Positions 7,232 through 15,500 of a stretch of 44,873 nt of DNA are shown piece by piece. Position 1 is the first letter of the stretch. Every line of letters starts with the position of its first letter. Under the pieces are notes generated by a model. It did no database searches, was not told where the DNA came from, and saw nothing but the letters and a program-made list of their open reading frames with translations. Location of the stretch: the NCBI GenBank assembly GCA_016744725.1, contig JADGDW010000011.1, positions 1 to 44,873 on the forward strand. The letters run 5' to 3'. The position numbers were made by a program, and so were the translations under genes. The DNA is from Candidatus Albibeggiatoa sp. nov. BB20. GTDB lineage: Bacteria > Pseudomonadota > Gammaproteobacteria > Beggiatoales > Beggiatoaceae.

Positions 7232-7996
7232 ATGCGTTATTGGATTTTTGCTTTACTAGCCCTATTTTCTAGTGCCACGTTAGCTGAAGTGAGCCCTTGT
7301 TATTATAAAGTGACTCAAGTTAAGCAAGACGATATGTTATGGATTCGTTCAGGCCCTAATATCAAATATCAGCGTGTGGGTGCTATTCCTCCTTCTGCCA
7401 CAGAAATTACAGCGACAGGTGTAGATATTAGTGTTGATAACACTTTTTGGTTGCCGATTCGTTATCAAGGTATTTATGGCTGGGTCAATCGTGATTTTTT
7501 AACTGAAGATTGCCGTTGTGCTTATCAAGTTGAAGGGGTTAAATCAGATGACCAATTATGGGTGCGTGCAGGCCCTAGTGTGAAACACGAAAAAGTTGGT
7601 GCAATCCCATATAATGGGACTGGCGTTCAAGTGACAGGTCTTTCTGTCCAAGTACAAAAAGATTATTGGGCAACCATTCGCTATAACAACATCGAAGGTT
7701 GGATCAATCTAGGTTATGTGACAAAACAATGTGATTTTGTGCCTTTGTCTCAATGTGATTATAAAGTGAATAATGTGAAAGCGGATGATACCTTGAGTAT
7801 GCGCTTTGGCCCTAGTACCAAGTATGAAAAAGTGCTTGCAATTCCATCAGATAAAAGTACCATCAAATTGATGGGGGAGGGTATTAAAGTGGGTAAAACC
7901 ACTTGGATACCGATTCAATATGCAGATAAAACAGGCTGGGTTAATCAGCATTATGTGCAGAAAAACTGTCAGACACCTAGTGTTATAAAACAGTAA
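7232..7996 (+). CDS. Exported protein with three SH3b domains
   Basis: The start at 7232 has AGGAGG 4 bp upstream (ATG 7229 lies only 1 bp from it). After a signal peptide (cleavage about residue 18, TLAEV) the protein consists of three repeats of about 75 residues. Each starts with Cys and a (C)xYKVxxVKxDD pattern, has RxGPSxKxxKV, and ends in GWVNxxYV-type strands and another Cys. These are bacterial SH3 (SH3b/SH3_3) modules that usually bind peptidoglycan or other wall ligands. The regularly placed cysteines suggest one disulfide per module in the periplasm. No enzyme domain is attached. It sits next to the dacB gene, fitting a cell-wall role. Confidence 0.85.
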   Translation: MRYWIFALLALFSSATLAEVSPCYYKVTQVKQDDMLWIRSGPNIKYQRVGAIPPSATEITATGVDISVDNTFWLPIRYQGIYGWVNRDFLTEDCRCAYQVEGVKSDDQLWVRAGPSVKHEKVGAIPYNGTGVQVTGLSVQVQKDYWATIRYNNIEGWINLGYVTKQCDFVPLSQCDYKVNNVKADDTLSMRFGPSTKYEKVLAIPSDKSTIKLMGEGIKVGKTTWIPIQYADKTGWVNQHYVQKNCQTPSVIKQ

Positions 7997-8061
7997 TTAT
8001 AAAATTGGGGATATTCTTGCTTTCCTAGTTTTGGACGGCCTTAATCGCATAGGTTTAATTT

Positions 8062-9537
8062 ATGAAATGGCAACACTTTATTTTAGTTTTAGTATTTAAC
8101 TCTTTGGCCTTCTCGGCACATGCTGTAGATTTGCTTAACCAAACGGTTGACAAAGCACTACAAGCACAGTGCCTAGACCAAAGCCAAACTGCGGTTAGCA
8201 TCGTATCGATTCCAAGAGGAGAGCAGGTTTATAGCTATAATCCAAGTACACCATTACTTCCTGCTTCGACCTTAAAAGTAGTAACAACAGCAGCCTCATT
8301 AAATTATTTAGGCCCTGAGTTTCGCTTTCACACCCGAATTTATCATACAGGTCAAAGATCGGGCAGCACCATTAAAGGTGATCTTGTCATCAAAGGCGGA
8401 GGAGACCCGAAACTGAGTGCTGAGAATTTATGGCGCATTGCGGAACAATTAAAAGACAGCGGTGTTGATTTAGTGACAGGTAACTTAATTTATGACATCT
8501 CATTTTTTGATGGTTTAGATAAAGCCCCAGCGTGGGAAGAAGTTCGCAGCCAACGTGCTTATGATGCAAAATTATGCGCGTTATCTTTAAACTTCAATAC
8601 GATTACAGTACATGCGTTACCTACTATTCCTGGCCAGCCGCTCAAAGTATGGTTAGAGCCTGCACCACGTTATATCCAAATTATTAATGAAACTCGGACG
8701 ACTTCTCGCAGTAAAAATACTATTTCAGCAAAACGGGGTATTACCGAAAATGGACAGACTTACATTAAGATAGCTGGACGTTTATCAAATAAATCGGCTG
8801 AAAAAATCATTCGTTTAAATGTGCTAAATCCATCGCGCTATGCAGTTGAAAGTTTCCGCAATATTTTAGCTGAGATAGGGATTCAAGTTGCAGGACAAAC
8901 CTTGCGTACCGTAACACCAAGTAGTGCCAAATTATTATATACGCATTCATCAGAACCTTTATCTTTGATTTTGAAAGAATTAAATACATTTTCTAATAAT
9001 TTCATTGCAGAACAAATTATAAAAACCATGGCAGCGAAACAATTAGGTCAACCGGGTAGTCATGCTGAAGGTTTGCAATTAGTAGCAAATTTTCTACGTG
9101 AATCAGGCGTACATACCCGTGGTTTGATTTTAGCTGATGGCTCAGGTTTGTCGCGACGCAATCGTTTCACAGCACAGGCGATGACCGATTTATTAGCTGA
9201 GATTTATCCACGCTTTGATATTGGCCCTGATTTTCTGGCCTCATTGCGGGTGATGGGTGCAAATGGCGTGCATTCTAAGCGATTGGCGAATTCTCCTGCA
9301 AAAGCTAAAATTCGAGCTAAAACAGGCACATTAAGAAAAGTCAGCACGCTAACAGGTTATGTACCGAGTCAAACAGGTGATTTATATGCGTATGCCTTCT
9401 TTTTGAATAATAATCGTTGCGGTTATCGCGGTGCGGATAAGATTGAGGATAAGATTGTCAACGCAATTTATCAACATGGTGGTCGCTCGATGTACAGTGC
9501 AAACCGTTCTTTATCTCCAAGCCGTAGTATGCAGTAA
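8062..9537 (+). CDS. dacB: D-alanyl-D-alanine carboxypeptidase/endopeptidase (PBP4 family)
   Basis: This periplasmic penicillin-binding protein trims and cuts peptidoglycan cross-links (peptidase family S13). The 491-residue length fits. A signal peptide occupies residues 1-21. The three active-site motifs are present: S69-T-L-K72 (in LPASTLK), S-N-N (in TFSNNFIAEQ, about residue 311) and K-T-G (in RAKTGTL, about residue 420). The additional glycine-rich motif DGSGLSRRN is also typical of PBP4. The ribosome site is weak. It follows the SH3b gene on the same strand with a 65 bp gap. Confidence 0.95.
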   Translation: MKWQHFILVLVFNSLAFSAHAVDLLNQTVDKALQAQCLDQSQTAVSIVSIPRGEQVYSYNPSTPLLPASTLKVVTTAASLNYLGPEFRFHTRIYHTGQRSGSTIKGDLVIKGGGDPKLSAENLWRIAEQLKDSGVDLVTGNLIYDISFFDGLDKAPAWEEVRSQRAYDAKLCALSLNFNTITVHALPTIPGQPLKVWLEPAPRYIQIINETRTTSRSKNTISAKRGITENGQTYIKIAGRLSNKSAEKIIRLNVLNPSRYAVESFRNILAEIGIQVAGQTLRTVTPSSAKLLYTHSSEPLSLILKELNTFSNNFIAEQIIKTMAAKQLGQPGSHAEGLQLVANFLRESGVHTRGLILADGSGLSRRNRFTAQAMTDLLAEIYPRFDIGPDFLASLRVMGANGVHSKRLANSPAKAKIRAKTGTLRKVSTLTGYVPSQTGDLYAYAFFLNNNRCGYRGADKIEDKIVNAIYQHGGRSMYSANRSLSPSRSMQ

Positions 9538-9553
9538 TTTCAAATATTAAATG

Positions 9554-9589
9554 GGCAGTCTTATTGAATTATTTCAAAATAGGACTGCC
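9554..9589. terminator. Hairpin between converging dacB and manC genes
   Basis: GGCAGTCTTATT (9554-9565) pairs with AATAGGACTGCC (9578-9589), giving 12 pairs including one G-T wobble around a 12-base loop. No long T-run follows on either strand. It shares the GGACTGCC word with other intergenic palindromes in the window, so it may also be a repeat relic. Confidence 0.5.
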
Positions 9590-9633
9590 ACTCTCTTCAA
9601 TTTAAAATTATTTTTTGGCTCTTAATCAATATC

Positions 9634-11049
9634 TTAGATTCTGCCGTAATTGTCATCAAAACGGACAATATCATCCTCACCAAGATAACCACCAGATTGC
9701 ACTTCAATAATTTCTAGAGGGACTTTTCCTGGATTTTCCAAACGGTGTTTTGTGCCCAAAGGAATGTAAGTAGACTGATTTTCAGTCACGATAAACGTTT
9801 CTTCACCACAAGTTACTTTGGCCGTGCCTTTCACAACAATCCAATGTTCTGAGCGATGATAGTGCATTTGCAACGACATACACGCACCGGGATTTACCAT
9901 AATACGCTTAACCTGAAAACGCGATTCAACATCAATATTTTCATAAGTACCCCAAGGTCGATGTACTCGGCGATGTAAATTCACTTCTTCACGGTTTTGT
10001 TGTTTCAGCTTTGTCACAATTTTCTTAATATCTTGCACTTGGTCTTTATGTGCAATCATCACCGCGTCAGCCGTTTCAACCACCACATGATCTTCTAAGC
10101 CAATCGCGGCAATTAAACGATATTCCGACCGTAAATAGCAATTTTTTACATTTTCGGTTAGTACATCACCATGATAGACATTGCCATCCATATCTTGATC
10201 CGAAATTTCCCATAAAGATGACCATGAACCCACATCATTCCAACCTGCATCCAATGGAATCACAATCGCATCTTGGGTTTTTTCCATTACTGCATAGTCA
10301 ATGGAATCGCTAGGAGAAAGCTTAAATGCGGCTTTATCTAAACGTAAAAAATCAATATCTTCAATTGCATTTTCTACTGCCTGATGACATGCACCATACA
10401 TATCAGGATTAAATTTTTTTAATTCTTGTAAATAGCGTTCGGCTTTAAACATGAACATACCACTATTCCAATAATAGTCACCAGATTGTACATAATATTC
10501 AGCGGTTGCTAAATCAGGTTTTTCAACAAATTGAGCCACTTTAAAAGCTTCAGTATCAGGAATCAGCACATCTTCGGTTTTAATATAGCCGTAACCTGTT
10601 TCTGGATGTGATGGTACAATCCCAAAAGTGACTAAATCACCCTCTTGTGCTAATAAATAGCCCGCACTGACTGCATCACGGAAAACATCCGCATTTTTAA
10701 TTACATGATCGGCAGGCAAGACCAGCAATGTGGCCTCTTTATCATAAATAAGTGCTTGAAATGCTGCGATTGCCACCGCTGGAGCTGTGTTTCGGCCAAC
10801 AGGTTCAAGAATAATTCGCTGGGCGGATTGATTGATTTCGCGTAATTGTTCTGCAACAAGAAACCGATGGACTTCATTACACACCACAATGGGTTTATCT
10901 AATTGAGGTAAACCATTGAGACGTAAACTGGTATCTTGCAATAATGTATTATCGCCAACAAGTGCAAGCAGTTGCTTTGGATAATATTCACGGGAAAGTG
11001 GCCATAAACGACTACCTATACCACCAGACAATATGACAGGAGTGAGCAT
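9634..11049 (-). CDS. Bifunctional mannose-1-phosphate guanylyltransferase / mannose-6-phosphate isomerase
   Basis: The 471-residue enzyme makes GDP-mannose (GTP + Man-1-P) and interconverts Man-6-P and Fru-6-P, in the AlgA/ManC/XanB family (usual length about 470-485). The N-terminal nucleotidyltransferase motif is GGIGSRLWPLSREYYPKQ (residues 9-26), with FVEKP near residue 176. The C-terminal cupin isomerase part has HRPWGTYE, QMHYHRSEHW and a final GYLGEDDIVR. GDP-mannose feeds polysaccharide, LPS or GDP-sugar synthesis. No other sugar-nucleotide gene is adjacent, so its end product is not indicated. Confidence 0.95.
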   Translation of the reverse strand: MLTPVILSGGIGSRLWPLSREYYPKQLLALVGDNTLLQDTSLRLNGLPQLDKPIVVCNEVHRFLVAEQLREINQSAQRIILEPVGRNTAPAVAIAAFQALIYDKEATLLVLPADHVIKNADVFRDAVSAGYLLAQEGDLVTFGIVPSHPETGYGYIKTEDVLIPDTEAFKVAQFVEKPDLATAEYYVQSGDYYWNSGMFMFKAERYLQELKKFNPDMYGACHQAVENAIEDIDFLRLDKAAFKLSPSDSIDYAVMEKTQDAIVIPLDAGWNDVGSWSSLWEISDQDMDGNVYHGDVLTENVKNCYLRSEYRLIAAIGLEDHVVVETADAVMIAHKDQVQDIKKIVTKLKQQNREEVNLHRRVHRPWGTYENIDVESRFQVKRIMVNPGACMSLQMHYHRSEHWIVVKGTAKVTCGEETFIVTENQSTYIPLGTKHRLENPGKVPLEIIEVQSGGYLGEDDIVRFDDNYGRI

Positions 11050-11363
11050 AATAAGTTTTCATAATAATAAGTAATATTTGTTGCCCATTTTATCAAGAAA
11101 AAAACCTCACAATAAAGTTATTCAGTTTTGATTAGCAAATAAACTGGAATTAGGCACTTGATTTATTCAAATAATCAGCTTCTTGGACTCCAAAGTTTCC
11201 TTTATTGTCCAAACTATTGATGTAAAGAAATCATGATTTTGTCTCGTTCTTAATATATGGGAACAAAAATAAGTTAATTACCATTACTAGAAATCTGTAC
11301 TAATTATTCACATCGTCATCAACTGAGCAATGAAACATTGTCTGACAAGTCTCTTATGTGCGT
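11050..11363. other. Gene-free gap beside the IS607 relic
   Basis: This AT-rich stretch contains the 5' leader of manC and, at its right part, the DNA downstream of the truncated tnpB. The missing C-terminal codons of tnpB are not readable here in any one frame. The short palindromic word TTGGACTCCAA occurs near 11193. In intact elements this flank would hold the element end and the tnpB guide RNA, but no structure could be confirmed by eye. Confidence 0.4.
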
Positions 11364-12194
11364 TTAGGTGGGCTGTAACGTGTCCACACCTAAGTCTTCA
11401 ATCACAATGCGGTCAAAATGGCTAGCCAAATAATCACTTAATTCATGTAATACGGCTTGTCTTTGATTGCTAATACGAAAATGTAGTTTTGCCACTCGGA
11501 GCTTGGCTTTTGCTCGTCGTTGGCTACCTTTTTGTTTTCGTGACAAAGCACGTTGATATTTCTTGAGTTTATTAAGACTCACTTTTAATTTTTGGTTAGC
11601 GGGAAAAACGATTCCATTACTTAAAGTGGCTAAACTTTTAATCCCGAAATCCACACCAACACTGGGTTGACGGTCAACATCCTTTGGGTTGTATTCTTGG
11701 GTTTCAACTAAAATAGATGCAAAGTATTTCCCTGCTTTTTTACTTATCATGACCTGCTTAGCAATACCATCAAAACGTAGTTTTTGGCGCATTCGTATCT
11801 TGGTTTTGAGCTTTTCTATTCGCAGCAAACGTCCGTCAACATCAAATTTAGCTTTTTCTCGTAATGCAAAAGAATCATTGACACCTTTCTTTTTAAATTG
11901 CGGAAATCCTGCTTTTTGTTTGGCTTTAACTCGTCTGAAAAAGTGCTTGTAGGCATTATCTAAATCATCAATCGCATTACGAGTCACGCGGCTAGAGACT
12001 TCTGTATACCATTCGAATTGCGGGCGGATTGTTTTGATATAATACTGGTAAGCGGCAGATTTAGACCATTTGTTATCTTTGAAATAAGCGAGTAATTGGT
12101 TGTAACAATGACGACGTGAACCACACGCTTTATCTAAATAGACAGCTTGTTCCTTTGTCGGTCTGAGTTCAACTTTATGCGCTAACAACATCAT
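11364..12194 (-). CDS. tnpB: TnpB-like RNA-guided nuclease, C-terminally truncated
   Basis: TnpB is the accessory nuclease of IS200/IS605 and IS607 elements (OrfB/Cas12-ancestor), usually about 370-400 residues. Here 276 residues remain. Seen: the N-terminal HTH_OrfB pattern (KVELRPTKEQ, YNQLL), the central basic OrfB_IS605 region, RuvC-I with D182 (VGVDFGIKSLA) and RuvC-II with E266 (IVIEDL). The frame stops ten residues later (GVDTLQPT), so the zinc ribbon (CxxC pairs) and RuvC-III aspartate are absent. The start at 12194 or 12191 overlaps the stop of the tnpA remnant, as usual in these elements. Without RuvC-III it should not cut DNA; DNA or RNA binding could survive. Confidence 0.85.
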   Translation of the reverse strand: MMLLAHKVELRPTKEQAVYLDKACGSRRHCYNQLLAYFKDNKWSKSAAYQYYIKTIRPQFEWYTEVSSRVTRNAIDDLDNAYKHFFRRVKAKQKAGFPQFKKKGVNDSFALREKAKFDVDGRLLRIEKLKTKIRMRQKLRFDGIAKQVMISKKAGKYFASILVETQEYNPKDVDRQPSVGVDFGIKSLATLSNGIVFPANQKLKVSLNKLKKYQRALSRKQKGSQRRAKAKLRVAKLHFRISNQRQAVLHELSDYLASHFDRIVIEDLGVDTLQPT

Positions 12195-12390
12195 TTAAAG
12201 CGTCCATTAACTTCTTATGGCTATGACTACCATGTAAGCGAGCAGAAAATACGGTATCGTCATATCTTGTCTCACCTTTCATTTTCCTCGCTGGCAATCA
12301 CTATCCTGTCAATTCCCACTTCCTTAACTGGGCAGGACTTGAACCTAGTATCTTTGCAGCTTCACCTATTTTTACAAGTTTTTTTAACAT
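12175..12390 (-). pseudogene. IS607-type tnpA serine recombinase, internally deleted
   Basis: On the minus strand, ATG 12390 begins a 29-residue frame (VKIGEAAKILGSSPAQLRKW) that matches the N-terminal MerR-like HTH of IS607 TnpA, ending at TAG 12301. A second frame, 12282-12175, carries TVFSARLHGSHSHKKLMDAL, which resembles the C-terminus of IS607 recombinases (FSARLYG...), and its stop overlaps the tnpB start. The roughly 150-residue catalytic domain with the active serine is missing between them. Identification is from recognisable family motifs; the short length limits certainty. Confidence 0.65.
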
Positions 12391-12446
12391 TAGTACATCA
12401 ATAGTGAAAATTAGTGTGGATTTAAAGTTGCAGTTATTACCCCCTC

Positions 12447-12474
12447 AGCCTTGCATCATGCAGGGCTTTTTTTT
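12447..12474 (+). terminator. Strong rho-independent terminator, + strand, with no + gene upstream
   Basis: AGCCTTGCA (12447-12455) pairs with TGCAGGGCT (12459-12467; one wobble) around a 3-base loop, followed by eight T. Genes on both sides are on the minus strand, so this terminator is orphaned. It may have belonged to a + gene lost or displaced by the IS607 insertion, or it may block antisense reading into the large surface-protein gene. Confidence 0.75.
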
Positions 12475-12525
12475 GCTAAAGCAACCTGAGTTCAATGTGA
12501 ATTTTAGTATTTCATAATTGATAAA

Positions 12526-15500
12526 TCAGTTGTTTAGCTTGCTCACCAATAAATTAAATTGTAACCATAAATCTTCATACTGAACTTGATAGACCACAAA
12601 TAATTCATTGCTAATGGTCTGTAAATCAATCGTTGCTCGGCGTTTTTCACCTAATTTCAATCGTATAAAATCCACATTAAAATCTGCTTCTAACAAGTAT
12701 TTATCTGTAGACTTTAAAGTCACGGTAAAGCTGCCATCTGCGTTGTACAATATTTTTTCTATATTATCAAATTGTTGCAATAAATCTATCAAACGATTTG
12801 GATAAATAACGGTGGGGTAAATTTTTTGTTTTGAACCATCAGCATAAGTCATTTGTGCTTCAGAACGCGCCCGAAAGTTATTAGGAAAATCTAAATCATT
12901 GGGGAATTCCATTCCAAACCCACAATCAAAGCTACAAAAATCATTGGGTGCTGGTTCAATAAATGCGTCAAACATACCAATCATCATCACATCAGTTTCA
13001 AATCGAATTTGGCGGCGGGTCGTTACTGTTTGATTAAATCCCATCATCACATCACCTTGAGAACTGAGTACAATTTGACTGTCTTGGCCTAAAGCTCGTT
13101 GTAAATCTACAGGATTATTAGGGGCAGGAATTAACACAAAGGTTTGAAAATCAGGTGTAGTCATCCGAAAATAACCATTTTCAAGCACTTCGATCCCAAC
13201 TTTTACATTCAATGGTGCTTGTTCAATATTATTCGTATTGGGCATAAACGCAAATACAGTCCCTTCATATTCATCCGTACCCACGATGTTAAATATCCCA
13301 AATTGGTTTTGGGTAAAAATAAATTTACTTAAATCAAGCTGATCCAAACGTGGCACTTTTAAGCTTGCATTGAAACTATTTCGCACTGTATTGCCAGTAC
13401 CTAAACCTGCAAATCCAATACGGCTATTAGTATTGATAATAAAAGGTAAATCAATGTTATTTGATATATTTTGATTAGAAAATGCGGGAAAGCTCAGCAA
13501 AGCCTTTTCTGGTGCAGTTAATGCACCCGTTTGTACATCAATCTGCCATGTGTCAGGTAATAATGTTTGAATGGTTTCTATACTGATAAATTTGGGATTT
13601 AAATTCGCGATAATTTTGCTGATAAGCGTTGTATTTTGCCATTCTTCGATATTCAAAGCATTTAAGTGATGTTCAGTCCATAATTGAATTATTTCGGGGC
13701 TAAAAGCAGCAATATTATCACGTGTCAGCCCAGAAAATGCACTGACTGGAATATGTGAAAATTGTTCTGTTGTAAGATTATTAATAATACGTGGCGACAT
13801 GAACTGCATTGATTCTGCAACGATACCTGCAAAGGCTTCGGCTGGGATTAATGCCAATTCATTGCTATCTAAAATGCGCCATAGCGTTGGCTCAAACATC
13901 ATTTGTGCTGCAGTAAGTAGGCTCAATTGTTGTGGTTTAAGATTGAAATCTTGCAAATCAGGTGATTCAGTATCATTTGGAAAAATAACATTGATAAGTG
14001 TCACTTTAGCTGGTAATACGGTTGTGGGACTGAGACGGACATTTTTCAGAATAGAACCTTCAGCAATTTGTGCCATCCCAATAAATGGCGGATTGTTTAA
14101 ATTGCCAATAATTTCCCCATCAATCACTCCACCAAATAATGATGAACCTGCTTGCAGTGTCATAAATCCTTTAATCGTACCAAAATTACGTACCCATCCA
14201 GTTAATTCACCTGTACCAAGACTCGATTTCAATATGGCATTTTCCGCAATAGTTATATTTTGCAATAATCCATTATTATCAATCTGACCCACAATAATAC
14301 CGCCTGTTAAATCAGAATATTGAGTGAGATGAATGTCTTGCACCGTGCCTTGACTTTGATTCGAGCCACTCATTTTGCCGCCAATCAGTAGTGAATTCGG
14401 CAATAACTCAATACTTGCCACAAGACCTACACTTTGACTTTCATTTTCTAAGCGACCACCTGTTACAACACCTGCTTTTAAAATGGTTAAATTTCCTGAA
14501 ACCTGATTTTGATTGGTGGTTGGTACAGGTACAATTCCCAGTTTTGGGGTTCTGGGTAAACCGTTATTGCCCGCAGTCACATTAGGTTGTTCTTCAGTCT
14601 CTGGTGGTAAAGTTGGCGGTTGTTCGGGTGGAAGTGTTGGCTCAGTTGGGGGTTGTTCAGGCGTGATAGGCTCTGGTTCAACAGGTGGTAATTCAGGTTC
14701 TGGAACGATTATCGGTTGTTCAGGTATTATGGGCTCAGGCTCAATAGGTGGCTGTTCAGGTATTACGGGTTCTGGCTCAACAATATCGCAATCTAAACTT
14801 GATACATTTAAAGAGGTTTCTGCCGATTGAGTGGTATTATCAAAAGCTAAAAGGCTGTAAGTGTAACTTGTGGCACATTCAACGCTATTATCTGTGAAAC
14901 TAGTAGAATTTGCAGCTAAACTGCTTATTAATGTCCCATCGCGTGATAACTCAAAACCTGTTTCGGCATTATAATCATCTGACCAAGTTAAATTAATTGA
15001 AGTTTGTTGTATCGTGTTCGCTACAAAATTGTTGGGTGCGGTGCTTAACTCTGGACAGTCGTTGCTGGTGTTTTTTTCTGTTATTGCAGTGGATTGTGTC
15101 CCATCACTGGCAACGGCGACTAGACTATAAATATAAGTTGTCGCGCAATCAAATTCCGCATCAAGGAAATCGCTGGTATTTTTACTCAAGTCAAACTCAA
15201 CAAGGCTGGTTTCATCATCCTCGATTTGACGAGTTAAAAGATAACCTGTTTCTGAGTCCGTATTGTCAGCCCAAATTAAATTCACTTCCGTATCCGTATT
15301 GCTGGTTTGTAAATTCGATGGGGCACATAATGCGGTACTGATTTCTAAACTGGTATTGCTGGAATTGCTTGCACTGCCTCGGGCTGCAATGGAATAACTG
15401 TATGCGGTTTCACAATTCAATCCAGTATCTTGATAAGTTTCAATATCACGCGCCAAATCAAAAGAAATTTCAATGCTATTGGTATCACGATTAAACCGTT

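Larger units (their letters stand above)
11364..12390 (-). mobile_element. Decayed IS607-family insertion sequence
   Basis: The element reads, in its own direction, an N-terminal piece of an IS607-type serine recombinase (MerR-like HTH), a C-terminal piece of the same protein, then an overlapping tnpB. The catalytic middle of the recombinase is deleted and TnpB lacks its end, so the element cannot move by itself. Boundaries are given only as the limits of recognisable coding sequence; true ends were not identified. Confidence 0.7.

Noticed and set aside
11364..12194. TldR-type nuclease-dead TnpB regulator
   Set aside because: The first two RuvC acids are intact and the loss is a C-terminal truncation, which fits decay; kept only as an open question in the findings.
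14513..14830. Gly/Ser-rich + strand frame
   Set aside because: It is the antisense shadow of the Pro/Glu-rich linker of the giant surface protein.
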